NCBI RefSeq assembly: GCF_003626695.1
Contig: NZ_RBAH01000002.1
Span: 310,001 to 374,000 of the forward strand
DNA from: Paenibacillus ginsengarvi
GTDB taxonomy: Bacteria; Bacillota; Bacilli; Paenibacillales; NBRC-103111
DNA length: 64,000 nucleotides
Direction: 5' to 3'
Shown here: one piece after another, positions 18,497-27,821 of the stretch
Numbering within the stretch: the stretch's first letter is position 1
How the letters are laid out: every line of letters begins with the position of its first letter
The notes under the pieces: model-generated
What the model saw: the letters and a program-made list of their open reading frames with translations, nothing else
What the model was told of the DNA's origin: nothing
Databases searched by the model: none
Translations under genes and position numbers: made by a program

Positions 18497-19140
18497 TCGG
18501 CCCCCTGCGACCCGTTGCCCGTGTAAAAGGCCGTGACCTGCTTCGCTGCGGCTTCGGCCCAGGAGGAATTCTCTCCGGCTGCAACAGCCGCTCGCCGCCA
18601 GTCCTCGCTGCAGTCGGTCATGAAAGCTTTTCCTTCACTTGAGGCGCTAAAGGCATTTTCATCTATACGGTCCGTATCGTTTGACGAAAGGTGGAACGCC
18701 AGCCCAACCAAGGCCAGATCCCAGCCGACACCGACCGCACCCGGCCCATACTTGTTCCAGTGATCGTCAATGGGGCAAATGTGAGACAAGGTCAGGCGGG
18801 TTCTTTCTTCTCCTTCGGCGGTTAAGCGCAGCTCGACCCAACTTGAACCGCCTCCAAATTCCCAGGTCAAGGAGAAATGGTGCGGCGGTACGCACTCGGT
18901 AATTAAACCGCTGGCGTTATCCTTGATTTGATACCGGCCGCCGAGCCTCAATTCACCACTGACCGGTGCAAACCAGCGGAGCAATCGCTCCGGATTGGTC
19001 ATTGCATCCCAAAGATCGTCAGGCGTCGTGTCGTAAGACCGCTGCAACGTAACATTACGAGCGGGCTTTCCTTCCCGCTCGAGCTCCGACACCGTGCGGG
19101 TTACCGCTCCGAAACAAGATTCCAAATGGAACATCCTCAC
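18493..19140 (-). CDS. SRPBCC (AHSA1-like) domain protein
   Basis: This 215-aa protein has a START/AHSA1 fold (TTPDDLWDAMTNPERLLRWFAPV, then GGRYQIKDN, HHFSLTWEFG and a C-terminal helix ending in GVGWDLALVG). The fold encloses a hydrophobic cavity; the ligand is unknown. It starts with GTG at 19140 or ATG at 19134 behind AAGGAG. It is the first gene of the SRPBCC-ArsR-VOC operon. Placing the repressor second and overlapping is common for AHSA1/ArsR pairs. Confidence 0.85.
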   Translation of the reverse strand: MRMFHLESCFGAVTRTVSELEREGKPARNVTLQRSYDTTPDDLWDAMTNPERLLRWFAPVSGELRLGGRYQIKDNASGLITECVPPHHFSLTWEFGGGSSWVELRLTAEGEERTRLTLSHICPIDDHWNKYGPGAVGVGWDLALVGLAFHLSSNDTDRIDENAFSASSEGKAFMTDCSEDWRRAAVAAGENSSWAEAAAKQVTAFYTGNGSQGAE

Positions 19141-19163
19141 TCAACTCCTTATACAAGGTTTAG

Positions 19164-19189
19164 TTTATATAAGTTACAACTTATATAAA
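19164..19189. promoter_or_regulatory. Perfect 12-2-12 inverted repeat, probable ArsR operator
   Basis: TTTATATAAGTT and AACTTATATAAA are exact reverse complements separated by AC. This is the size and spacing known for SmtB/ArsR operators. The repeat covers the predicted transcription start of the SRPBCC-ArsR-VOC operon, so binding would block initiation. Confidence 0.8.
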
Positions 19190-19217
19190 GTGTAGTTTGT
19201 AATTGGGTTTATGTCAA
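19189..19217 (-). promoter_or_regulatory. Promoter of SRPBCC-ArsR-VOC operon
   Basis: On the minus strand a consensus -35 TTGACA (19212-19217) is followed after 17 bases by TACACT (19189-19194). The operator begins directly downstream, giving a classic repressible promoter. Confidence 0.8.
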
Positions 19218-19258
19218 GCTTGTATCGGCGGGCAACCCGTCGTTTTTTGCTATGTCCG

Positions 19259-19840
19259 CTAGTGGAGACTGCTATTCGCACCAGCCGGGAATACTTTTTG
19301 CACAATCATATTAAATTCGCCCAGCAGGGCTGATTGGGGCTTGCCTGCAACCAAATCGTTCTTTAAAAGAGCTGCTTTTTGTACAAAATACGGCTCGGCT
19401 GATACATAAATGTTGGCTATACTCGGTCGCATAGCTCTTACTTTTCGGGCAATCGTCGATGTAACATTAACATCCCGATCAAGATCACTTCCGTCTTTAG
19501 CCGTGACTGCAATATAGGCGTTCCTATCGCTCAAGAGCACTGTGGCAGACTGAACCGCATCCATGCCCATCAGTTGATTTGCGATATCCGGGGCCACTTC
19601 CATTCTTGTGTTGTAATGCATGCCATTTGCACCTGGAACACCGGTTGTATAAATCCAATGGTTCATTTCCCTTTCGCTGTATTTCGGCATCCCATTGGCG
19701 CGGTTGTGGCTTAGTTTCATTTCCGCTATTTGCGATTTGATATTTACATTGTCCATACTTTCTTGCCGGTTGTGTGCGCAGCCTGCTGCCGTTACGATTA
19801 CAACAGCGAAGGGGAGCACGGATCGGATTATTGGGCGCAT
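19259..19840 (-). CDS. YhcN/YlaJ-type sporulation lipoprotein
   Basis: This 193-aa lipoprotein has a signal sequence ending in A-A-G-C (Cys 21). The mature part is typical of the YhcN/YlaJ family found in spores of Bacillus relatives: ANQLMGMDAVQSATVLLSDRNAYIAV followed by the V-x-x-x-I-A-x-x-V motif and YVSAEPYFV. The role in the family is incompletely defined (spore inner membrane and germination-related). GGAGA lies 15 bases before the ATG, which is rather far. It is monocistronic and marks the organism as an endospore former. Confidence 0.85.
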   Translation of the reverse strand: MRPIIRSVLPFAVVIVTAAGCAHNRQESMDNVNIKSQIAEMKLSHNRANGMPKYSEREMNHWIYTTGVPGANGMHYNTRMEVAPDIANQLMGMDAVQSATVLLSDRNAYIAVTAKDGSDLDRDVNVTSTIARKVRAMRPSIANIYVSAEPYFVQKAALLKNDLVAGKPQSALLGEFNMIVQKVFPAGANSSLH

Positions 19841-19951
19841 TGACTAAAATCATCTCCTGCCTAGTTGCATAAGAACATCAATTATCTTACATTGGTTAGA
19901 ATGCTCAGTTCATGCGGAGACATGCCCCGAATGTCGGATTTATTTGGGGAT

Positions 19952-20635
19952 TCATTCGGCAACATCCGTCGACTTCCGGGTGGAGTCCGTTACAAACGTA
20001 GCGGCTTCTCGAATAAACTGTTTCGGACTCGTGCCCGTATGCTTCTTGAAAAATCGCGAAAATAAAAAGGTGTCGTTAAATCCGAGCTCTGCCGCCACTT
20101 CGGAAATGCTGTGCTCGCTGTAGCGAAGCAATTGTTCGATTTTTTGAACCCGGACCTCGTCGATATAAGTCTTACCATTTTTTCCTGTAATATCTTTGAA
20201 CTTTTTCGACAAATGGCTGCGCATATACGATAGCTCCTCAGCCAGCCCGTTCACCGTCACCGCGCACCCGTCACGCGCCAGAACCTTCTCTGTAACCTGC
20301 TTAACGAGCAGCGCTGACAAGTCGTCGGCTTTATGGAAATCGTCGGACTGAATATAATAAAGATCGTTTCCAAAAAACCGTTGACGAATATTTTCTCATA
20401 CTCCTTATATGAAGAATCCGTTATCGCCGCCCTGAATGACGTAATCAGCTTGTTGGTGAACTGGTTGCCGTGAATAATTCCCCCCCCCCCAAACCGGAAA
20501 GTCATCAGCCTCCCTCTCGAACTTTATGCAGATCCAAGAAACGCCTGGTTTATTGTAATGGAATCCATGCTCCCAGCCTAGAGGAATAAGCAGCATATCG
20601 CTCGTCTCAAGCAAAAGCTCCTCATCAAGCATTAG
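19952..20635 (-). pseudogene. AraC family regulator, 5-prime truncated and frameshifted
   Basis: Three reading-frame pieces, in order, make one AraC protein: a cupin piece (20632 to about 20490; LLLETSDMLLIPLGWEHGF), a linker piece (about 20480 to 20378; FTNKLITSFRAAITDSSY) and a DNA-binding piece (about 20370 to 19952; VNGLAEELSYMRSHLSKKF and SEVAAELGFNDTFLFSRFF). The first break lies in an 11-base C tract (G on the coding strand, 20480-20490) where ten would restore the frame. The second lies in a six-base A tract near 20372. The expected first 30-40 residues of the sensor domain are missing because the sequence changes at the neighbouring sigma gene. The missing 5-prime end argues for real decay, though the two homopolymer shifts alone could be sequencing errors. 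Confidence 0.8.
20480..20490. repeat. 11-base poly-C homopolymer
   Basis: A run of eleven C residues (eleven G on the AraC coding strand) sits at the first frameshift of the AraC pseudogene. Tracts of this length are prone to slippage during replication and to assembly error. Confidence 0.9.
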
Positions 20636-20663
20636 AGTGATATCGAGGATAGGAGGGGAAGGG

Positions 20664-20987
20664 ATGAATCAAGAACGAGTAGTGGCGCTTGTAGAGCAGG
20701 TGATCCGGCAGGAGGGAGCGGCGTTTACTGAATTGTATGATGAGACGGTTCGTAGCGTTTACCGGCTGGTATACCTGTTGGCAGGTTTTCGATCGGATGC
20801 GGATGACATTACCCAGGAGACATACATACAGTTATACAAAAGTCTTCCGAAATATGATGTATCCAAGTCGTTTAAACCATGGTTAATAGGATTAATTATT
20901 CATGTAGTTAATCAATATTGGCGGCAGCAGCAACGGCTTAATAGAATTCAACGCAAGGCTGCATCGGAAAATGGATATGCCTACTAA
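20664..20987 (+). pseudogene. Truncated ECF sigma factor (region 2 only)
   Basis: This 107-aa product shows ECF sigma region 2: AFTELYDETVRSVYRLVYLLAG, ADDITQETYIQLYKSL and the -10-reading helix FKPWLIGLIIHVVNQYWRQQQR. It ends before region 4. Downstream, around 21030-21110, another frame still shows region-4-like fragments (SPYQVMVIQ and NREVAKHI), so this is a decayed full-length gene. AGGAGGGGA precedes the ATG. It sits beside the broken AraC gene. Confidence 0.65.
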
Positions 20988-21148
20988 AACTTTAAGGTTA
21001 CTATCCTCATCTTTTTGTCGGAATCGACTAACCAAATAATCCTTTATTCTCCATATCAGGTAATGGTGATACAATGGACTTGGAAGAATCGGGAAGTTGC
21101 CAAGCACATTCAAAGATTAGGGCCAAATGGTAAGGGGTGATCTTGCAA

Positions 21149-22303
21149 ATGAACTATTCGATGTTGCGCGAAGGCACACCGGAGCAAGCCGGGATGAGGC
21201 CAGAGCGGATAAACGTTTTGCAGAACAGAGTGAAGGAATGGGTTGAGGAGGGAGCGACGCCAGCGGCTGCTATGCTGGTGGCGAGGAAAGGGGTCATTGT
21301 TACCCATAACGGCTACGGTCCCCTAACACCGGATGTAGGTGCACCACTCTTGGAGAAAGATTCGTTATTTCCTCTAGCATCCTTAACAAAACCGCTCACA
21401 GCGACTTGCATCATGATACTCGTCGAGGACGGGAAATTGGATTTGTTCGATCCGGTGAATCGGTTTATTCCCGAATTTACCGGAGACGGGAAGGCGGCTA
21501 TAAACCTTCATCATCTGCTGACGCATACATCGGGCTTGCGCCAAGAGGATGTATACGAATTTGTGAAAAAGCAGGAACAGAAAGGGGTCCTTGTTCCTGA
21601 GCTAGAGCCGACGTCGCATCCGAATGAGCATACATTTTTTTATCTCAGTTACGGAGCTCCGTTGTGGAAGCCTCCCGGTACGGAAATGCGTTACTTAGGT
21701 TACGGCTACAAGCTGCTTGGCGAAATTGTCAGACGCGTTAGCGGTCAACCCTTGCATCAATTTGCTGCAGAACGAATCTTTGCTCCGCTTGGGATGAAAG
21801 ACACCTTTTACATAGTTCCGGAAGCGCTGTTCGGAAGAGCGGTTAGAAGAGATGAAAGCTTGGCAGGAGGCAGATGGCTGGGTTCACCGGAGGCGCTGCG
21901 AGATCCGTCGGCTTCCGGAGGCGCCTATTCGACCGTAATGGATATGGCAATCTTCGGGCAAATGTTTTTGAACGGCGGTCGATATGGCAATGCGAGAATA
22001 CTAAGTCCGATCACCGTACGCGAAATGGTGAAAAACCAAATTCCCGGCGTTCCCGCCACTTCGAACGGGAGTGTGTTTAGGGAAGCGTCATGGGGCTACG
22101 GCTGGAACGTGCGCAGCATGAAGCAGGATGACAGTGGCTGCTTGCGATCAGCTCATGCATATGATCATGGCGGAGCAGGTGGGGTCAGACTACTAATCGA
22201 GCCTGAATATGATCTGCTTTGGGCGTATTTTCCGATTGTGACGGATAAGCTCTATACGCGCAATTTATTTCACAATATGGTTGTTAGCTGCATCGACGAT
22301 TAA
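21149..22303 (+). CDS. Beta-lactamase-fold serine hydrolase
   Basis: This 384-aa cytoplasmic class-C beta-lactamase/esterase-like hydrolase has the nucleophile motif S78-L-T-K81 and a HGGAGG triad near the C-terminus. The second motif, normally Y-x-N, reads YLGYGYKLLG, so the Asn is missing, as in some esterase-type relatives. No signal peptide is visible, so it is not a secreted beta-lactamase. The start is uncertain among GTG 21137, TTG 21143 and ATG 21149, all behind AAGGGG. It is followed after 40 bases by a small membrane protein gene that may be co-transcribed. Confidence 0.85.
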   Translation: MNYSMLREGTPEQAGMRPERINVLQNRVKEWVEEGATPAAAMLVARKGVIVTHNGYGPLTPDVGAPLLEKDSLFPLASLTKPLTATCIMILVEDGKLDLFDPVNRFIPEFTGDGKAAINLHHLLTHTSGLRQEDVYEFVKKQEQKGVLVPELEPTSHPNEHTFFYLSYGAPLWKPPGTEMRYLGYGYKLLGEIVRRVSGQPLHQFAAERIFAPLGMKDTFYIVPEALFGRAVRRDESLAGGRWLGSPEALRDPSASGGAYSTVMDMAIFGQMFLNGGRYGNARILSPITVREMVKNQIPGVPATSNGSVFREASWGYGWNVRSMKQDDSGCLRSAHAYDHGGAGGVRLLIEPEYDLLWAYFPIVTDKLYTRNLFHNMVVSCIDD

Positions 22304-22343
22304 TCGAACTAGCGGGCAGGACAAGTATAAAAGGGGAGAGGAA

Positions 22344-22985
22344 ATGCGTAAAAAAGAAGCTCTGTTTTTCGTTCTCATTCTGATTGGTCTGCTGCTAATA
22401 TCCGACACTCACCTCGGCCATTCTTTTGGAGACCGTATATTCAGAGCGGTTGGAATACCGCCGTGGACCAATACCGAGTACGATTCGGGGCTGCATATCT
22501 CGGTCATTGTCGGGCTGCTTGTCCTTACTGCCGGCTATATCGGTGCTGTGAAGTTTTATCAATTCCGGTTTCCCAAAATACGAATCCGGATCATACTGGT
22601 CTGTATCGCATTCGTATTTCTTTTTCCGATCGTGACCGAGAAAGCCATGATTCTTCTGTATTACAATTCCGGTTCCGTTTCTTCCGTCGCTTTCTCCGAA
22701 AAAAACAGCCAGTGCAGCTACCGATCGGAAGAAGGTAAAGTGAAGGCGGACTGCACCGTTACGCTGATCAACTATGGGAAGGAGAAGGCTGTAAATGTTA
22801 GGCCTTATCTGAAACGAGGTACAGCCAAGATCAAGTTCGATCCAGTAACGATCACGCTTCCACCTCATCAGAAGGTTGGTGTCGGCACGGTATTTAACGG
22901 CATGCTGCTGGATGGAACAAATATCTCCGGTTGGTCGAGCGATATCGGCATGGAAATCGAAGTCGATGACTTGACGAAAAGGTAA
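22344..22985 (+). CDS. Membrane protein of unknown function
   Basis: This 213-aa protein has three N-terminal transmembrane segments (about residues 7-22, 47-68 and 79-104). A roughly 110-residue C-terminal extracytoplasmic domain, rich in beta strands, begins at SVAFSEKNSQC and contains two cysteines that could form a disulfide. I recognise no family. AGGGGAGAGG precedes the ATG. It lies downstream of the serine hydrolase in the same direction. Confidence 0.65.
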   Translation: MRKKEALFFVLILIGLLLISDTHLGHSFGDRIFRAVGIPPWTNTEYDSGLHISVIVGLLVLTAGYIGAVKFYQFRFPKIRIRIILVCIAFVFLFPIVTEKAMILLYYNSGSVSSVAFSEKNSQCSYRSEEGKVKADCTVTLINYGKEKAVNVRPYLKRGTAKIKFDPVTITLPPHQKVGVGTVFNGMLLDGTNISGWSSDIGMEIEVDDLTKR

Positions 22986-23104
22986 GGCAAAGAGTAGCTG
23001 CTGATGCGGGGAACCGAAGCGAAGGAAAAACTTCGAACCTGGTAGATGACTCGAGCGAGGAGCTGAAGCAGCCACCTTTGAAAAAAACGAGGTAGAAAGT
23101 CAGA

Positions 23105-23130
23105 ACCTGCAGCGTTCTCGCGCTGCAGGT
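23105..23130 (-). terminator. Probable terminator hairpin
   Basis: ACCTGCAGCG and CGCTGCAGGT form a perfect ten-base-pair stem around a six-base loop, 10 bases beyond the AraC stop on the minus strand. The following minus-strand sequence is only moderately T-rich (TCTGACTTTC), so termination is plausible but not certain. Confidence 0.5.
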
Positions 23131-23139
23131 GGAAGTTAG

Positions 23140-23964
23140 CTAGACCCGATGCGTTTTTCTGAAGGAGGACGGCGTGACTCCCGTATGCTTCTTGAAAATG
23201 TGACTTAAATAGTAGGCGTTCTGGTACCCTATGTATTCCGAGATTTGATCAAGCGTCATGGTTGTTTCCAGCAGCAGCTGCCTCGCTTTCTCCAAACGCA
23301 AATCGGTCAAAAACTGGCTCGGGGTTTGTCCGAAGCTCGCTTTAAACTTCTGGCATAGCCGTGCCGGACTTAGTTGCAATTGTGCGGCAATCTCCTTCAG
23401 ATCAAAAGTCTCAAAGGCGTGCTTGCGAATGAGGGAGGAGGCTTCGTTCATGATCGGCTCCGGCTGTTTGCCCGCTTGCCATTTAGCCGGCCAAGGCCAT
23501 CTGCTGCATTCCTCCCCATATAACAACCAAATGTCCTGCATATAGTGACCGCACAGCCACAGCTTCACTTCCTCGCTGAGTCCTTCGGATTGCTTCATCA
23601 AGGCATAGTTGCCTGCCAACCGCTTCGTATCGGCGATTCTCGTCTTGCCGATAAACCGGGGCGCTTCCGCCTGTCCCATGCTCGCCATGTCGTTGATCCG
23701 CCATCGAACCCGTATCGCAAAAAAAGTAAGCGGCGATATTACGACTCTGCGCAGAACCGTGTTTGCCGGACAAACGATCAGATCGCCGAATGCGGCAATG
23801 CCTTTTTCGTTGTTAAATTCATATTGGAACGACCCGTCTACCACGGCGAAAATGGTCCACTCCTTGCAGGTATCCTCATAAAACAAAAATTTATCTTTGC
23901 GCTCCCAATATCTACAGTATGTGAGCTGGGGGATCAGAACATTTCGCCCTTCTTCGGTATGCAA
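23140..23964 (-). CDS. AraC family transcriptional regulator
   Basis: This 274-aa regulator has a cupin-like sensor (about 10-110) and paired C-terminal helix-turn-helix motifs (LKEIAAQLQLSPARLCQKFKA and LDQISEYIGYQNAYYLSHIF). It begins with TTG, supported by GGAGGGG six bases upstream. It is a close paralogue of the regulator at 51055. It is divergent from the cre-controlled beta-helix gene at 24253, its most likely target. A hairpin follows the stop. Confidence 0.85.
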   Translation of the reverse strand: MHTEEGRNVLIPQLTYCRYWERKDKFLFYEDTCKEWTIFAVVDGSFQYEFNNEKGIAAFGDLIVCPANTVLRRVVISPLTFFAIRVRWRINDMASMGQAEAPRFIGKTRIADTKRLAGNYALMKQSEGLSEEVKLWLCGHYMQDIWLLYGEECSRWPWPAKWQAGKQPEPIMNEASSLIRKHAFETFDLKEIAAQLQLSPARLCQKFKASFGQTPSQFLTDLRLEKARQLLLETTMTLDQISEYIGYQNAYYLSHIFKKHTGVTPSSFRKTHRV

Positions 23965-24200
23965 GATCGGCCCCTCCGTTCTGCGAGTCTGAGACTGATT
24001 GTATCATACGATTGATCATTAGGGCAGAGCCAGGAAGATCATCCCGGCGCTGCCTGGCTGACATTCATCCCCTCCCTGCTCAGGAAGGGGACTTCTCTCG
24101 GAAATCCGTTAAAATTTATATATAGTCCAGTTTAATTCTCCTTATTTTAAAAGCAATCGGGATTAACTATGCTGAATGCAGGATCGGCTTGCTCTTTTAT

Positions 24201-24214
24201 TGTAAACGCTTACC
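24201..24214 (+). promoter_or_regulatory. cre site (CcpA operator)
   Basis: TGTAAACGCTTACC matches the Bacillus cre consensus TGWAARCGYTWNCW at 13 of 14 positions. It lies about 40 bases before the start of the beta-helix gene, where CcpA would normally repress. Confidence 0.75.
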
Positions 24215-24252
24215 GGTTCTTGAAACCAAAACCTACAGTTGGGAGGTCTACT

Positions 24253-26182
24253 ATGAATCAAGAGAAAGAAATCGGCACCAAGCAACAAGTTGACGATTCG
24301 GGAACGGTCAGCGGCAGCAGAAGAAAGCTGCTCGCCTCGATTGGCTTGGCAGGCACGGCATTGGTCGCGGGCAGTCTGTGGAACGCCGCGAATGTCCAGG
24401 GGAAACGTGTGACAGAAGCGGTTTACGGGGCAGAAGAGGAAGGGTGTTGTTGGCCCAAGGTGACGATTGCCGAGCTGCGTTCCTTGTCTACGGCTCCTGC
24501 GGAATTTTATGAGGTGACAGACCCGGGCCAGGAAGGCGTCTTCCGTTTCGATCCGGCTGACGTGTCTACCGCGGATGACACTGGTCTGGTAATCGTGTCG
24601 GCAACAGGAGCACGGTTCAAGCGCATTTTCCATGGAGCGTTTAACGTAAAATGGTTTGGAGCGAAAGGCGACAACGCGTCTGACGATACACAGTCCATAC
24701 AAGCGGCTGTGAATGCCGCGCAGAACCGGGGGGCGGTCGTCTACTTTCCGTCTTCCGATTTTTATTTGATCTCAAGCCCGATCCAGATTGATTCCAGTAA
24801 GCGAGGGATTCGGCTGATCGGGGACGACTACAACCGACGGGTCTATTCTTCCGTCATTCGTCCGCATGCTTCCGTCACGGCGTCGGCTCCGCTGGAAGCC
24901 ATCTTCAAGTTTACGGATACCGAGGTAGGGAATCAATTCGAATTTTCGAATCTCGACATTTCCGGAGACAACAAGACGAAGTACGGGATATATTCCAAAA
25001 AAATCGCGCATTCGCTGTTCCGCCGGATCTCCATCAAAGGAACAACCTTAGCCGCGCTTGCTATCGGCTACGGCTGGTGCAATGACGTAGAGACATGCGA
25101 AATATCCTACAACCGCGGCGATGGCATTCAATTGGTTGATGGTGAAGTGAATGTTTTTAATGTTGTGAATACGAAAATATTCACGAATGAGGGAATCGGC
25201 ATTTATTTGTCCAGAAAAGCGCTTGGCGTCCGGATCAACGGCTGCAATATCGAAGGAAACAAAGTATGCGGCGTTTTCGCCCGCAATTCGATCATGCCCT
25301 TCGATCTGTCTGATAACTATTTCGAAAATAACGGCTCGGTCGGTTATTCGTTTACGAATCCGCAGCGGTTGGTGAAAGCGCAGATCATTATAAACGGCAC
25401 GGTCGCAGCAGCCACGGTCGGCAACACGCAGCCGGTCAGCTCCGTCCGGATCGTCAATAATTTCGCCAGCCTACGGGATGCCGACTGCTTGGTAGCTTGC
25501 TATTCCGCTAAGCTTGGACTGGAGATCGGCAACAATAGCATCTCCCGATCTAGTGACTTTCAAAGCTTACACGCTGCTAAGAACAGGGACGAGCAGGACC
25601 GGAATGGGAGCATGGGTCAACAATCTGAAGATATACGGGAACGGCATCGCTTACGACGAAACGTACGCTTCGCTGGCGAGTTTGCAAATCGAGGACTTGG
25701 CTGCAGCCATGACACACCTTCATAAGGCCGAAATTCAAGGTGTCGCGAGAGTAAACTACTCGCCTGGTCTGGGACAATTCGTTCCCGTCACGACGGGAAG
25801 CGGGGCGTTTGTTTTGTCGAGCGCGACTTACCACACCTACGAGGCGTTTGAACTGTCCGGGGCCGCCAATACGAGTGACTGGGGATTCACGATCGATCTG
25901 GCACAGTATCCGGAGCTAGCGGGCAAGTACGTTTATTTTGCTTTTTATGCGAGAGCTTCGGAGGCGTCTACGGGTGCTGCGGCCTATTCCAGTCAGTTGG
26001 GTCTGAACACGACAGCCTATTTTGACAATACGGATTGGCAGCTCGTCTCTTACGTAGACTTATTGCCGTCCTCGGGAACGGTTTCCTTCGGTATACGGAA
26101 ACTGTCTGCCCATGCAACCAGTCTCGTTTATGTTGCCCATCCCGTCTTGAGCGAGGTTGGGGTTCCGTACGAATGGTACTGA
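24253..26182 (+). pseudogene. Tat-exported beta-helix protein, frameshifted
   Basis: The first piece (24253 to about 25545) starts with MNQEKEIG after GGGAGG. It has Tat motif R23-R24-K-L-L and the shared module ([34 protein letters not shown]), then beta-helix rungs (FDLSDNYFENNGS). The second piece, in the next frame to 26182, continues with VTFKAYTLL, IYGNGIAYDETY and a jelly-roll-like domain ending VGVPYEWY. Removing one C from the CCC at 25544-25546 joins them as NNSISDLVTFKAY. The original would be about 640 aa. The role is probably extracellular glycan binding or cleavage. A near-consensus cre site lies upstream and a sugar isomerase-like gene downstream. Whether the extra C is real or an assembly error cannot be decided here. 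Confidence 0.75.
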
Positions 26183-26222
26183 ACGCGGGATTTCAGGAAC
26201 TGAACTAGGAGGGAAACGGAAG

Positions 26223-27059
26223 ATGAAACTGGCCTGTATGACACTGCCTTATGCAACCTGTACACTGGAAAGGGCTTTGGAAGGAATCGCCCGTGCGGGG
26301 TATCGATATATCGGCATCGGGAATCCTCACGGGGGGATTGAATTACCGGATGCGGACGATAGCCATGCCATCGGCCAACTGGCCGGACTGTTTGCCAGGT
26401 ACAACTTGCAGCCGCTGCAGCTTATGTCCAATGCTCACTTTAAAATCGATCAGCCGATCGAACGGGCGAGACGGCGCATGCAACTGGCGAAAGCGCTGGG
26501 AATCCGGGAAATACTTACGATCGGGACGCAAAGCTACCGCTCTTTTCCATCGGCTCCTCTGACAGAGGAGGAAATGCAACCGCTAAACCGGGCCTATATC
26601 GAACGGTATAAGCAAATTGCTGAGGAAGCGGCCGCGCTGGACCTTATCATAACGATCAAACCGCATACCGGTAATACGGCAACCGCCGCGTATATGCTGG
26701 AGACCTTGCAGCAGATCGATTCCCCGCATATTCGGGGCTGCTACGATCCCGGGAATGTGGAGTTTTACGAAGGAATTGCTTCCTCTGACGATTTTCCCAA
26801 GGTGGCGGAGCGCACGTATTCGCTTATCGCCAAAGACCATCGCGGGGAGCGGGGCGCACGCGATTTCCCGATTCCCGGCACAGGAGATGTGGATTTCCCG
26901 GCTATTTTTACCGTTTTAAAGAGGGGCGGATTCGAGGGCCCTATATTATTGGAGCGGGTGGACGGGCCGGCTATACCCGAACTGATCGATCAGCGAATCG
27001 CAGATGCTCGAATACGCCTGGAGCACATGTTGAAGAACGCGGGCTTTAAACCAGAATAA
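26223..27059 (+). CDS. Sugar phosphate isomerase/epimerase family protein
   Basis: This 278-aa TIM-barrel protein is of the xylose-isomerase-like (AP endonuclease 2) family: GYRYIGIGNPHGG, EILTIGTQSY, IITIKPHTGN, IRGCYDPGNVEF and LIAKDHRGE. The Glu, Asp and His positions expected for a divalent-metal site are partly visible (D-P-G-N and K-D-H). Such enzymes isomerise or dehydrate sugars, inositols or their derivatives. GGAGGG precedes the ATG. It is 40 bases downstream of the frameshifted beta-helix gene and 21 bases before an SBP gene, an inferred operon. Confidence 0.85.
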   Translation: MKLACMTLPYATCTLERALEGIARAGYRYIGIGNPHGGIELPDADDSHAIGQLAGLFARYNLQPLQLMSNAHFKIDQPIERARRRMQLAKALGIREILTIGTQSYRSFPSAPLTEEEMQPLNRAYIERYKQIAEEAAALDLIITIKPHTGNTATAAYMLETLQQIDSPHIRGCYDPGNVEFYEGIASSDDFPKVAERTYSLIAKDHRGERGARDFPIPGTGDVDFPAIFTVLKRGGFEGPILLERVDGPAIPELIDQRIADARIRLEHMLKNAGFKPE

Positions 27060-27080
27060 TGGAAACGCGAGGGTGTCCGT

Positions 27081-27635
27081 ATGTCTAAACAGAGAGTTAG
27101 GCTGCTAATCCTTCTAGCGGGAACGGCCGCTGTTGTCGGCGCTTGCAGCGGAGGGCCGAAAGGGGGAGCCGATGTTCTTCAAACGGCTAAGGATAATCCG
27201 GCCGAGCGTGTTACGCTAACCTTAGTGTCCATTTCCCCTCTGGAGGAGATGGAAGCGGTTTATTTGGAGCCGCTGCGCAACAAATACCCGCATCTCGATC
27301 TGCGGTACATTCAAACCTCGAAGGCCGACGGTACGACGATTCCCAACCTGCTGGCGGCCGGCGTCAAGTTCGATTTGTACACCAATTCGCGGGGAGGTTT
27401 CGAGGAGGCGCTGCTCGATTACGATCTGAAGTACGATATGAGCGACTTGATCCGCAAATATAACGTGGACATCGGTCATCTGGAGCCTACAGCCATCGAA
27501 TCGATGAGGCAGATGTTTGGTGGAAAGCTTTACGGCCTTCCCGTAAAGATGAACAGTCTGCTGATGTACTACAACAAGACGCTGGCGGAAGAGACGCAGA
27601 AAATGATAGACACTAGCACAGCCACGCAACGATAG
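27081..27635 (+). pseudogene. Internally deleted solute-binding lipoprotein
   Basis: The 184-aa product starts as a normal family-1 SBP with lipobox V-V-G-A-C (Cys 22), TLTLVSISPLEEMEAVYLEPL and GGKLYGLPVKMNSLLMYYNK. It then jumps directly to AEETQKMID. The SBP at 5899 ends with AEETNKAIE, so the last 15 residues here are the family's C-terminal helix. About 250 residues between are missing in frame, consistent with an internal deletion rather than a frameshift. The product could not form both lobes and should not bind ligand. A terminator follows at 27711. Confidence 0.8.
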
Positions 27636-27710
27636 CAAAGCTGTCCATGGTCTATTTCGAAATCCTGCGAATAAGCGAGTATTCGTTAGAAAACTGAATC
27701 GTACTTATGT

Positions 27711-27744
27711 AGGCAGCCGGCCTTTTACGATCGGCTGCCTTTCT
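27711..27744 (+). terminator. Rho-independent terminator
   Basis: GGCAGCCG pairs with CGGCTGCC around CCTTTTACGAT-type loop sequence and is followed by TTTCTCG. It ends the beta-helix/isomerase/SBP unit. Confidence 0.85.
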
Positions 27745-27821
27745 CGACTAAACGCGAAAGCAATAAGTCTGCTAATTCTATGCTAAAATGGGTGTATTAC
27801 AGTTCGGAAGGAAACGGCATA

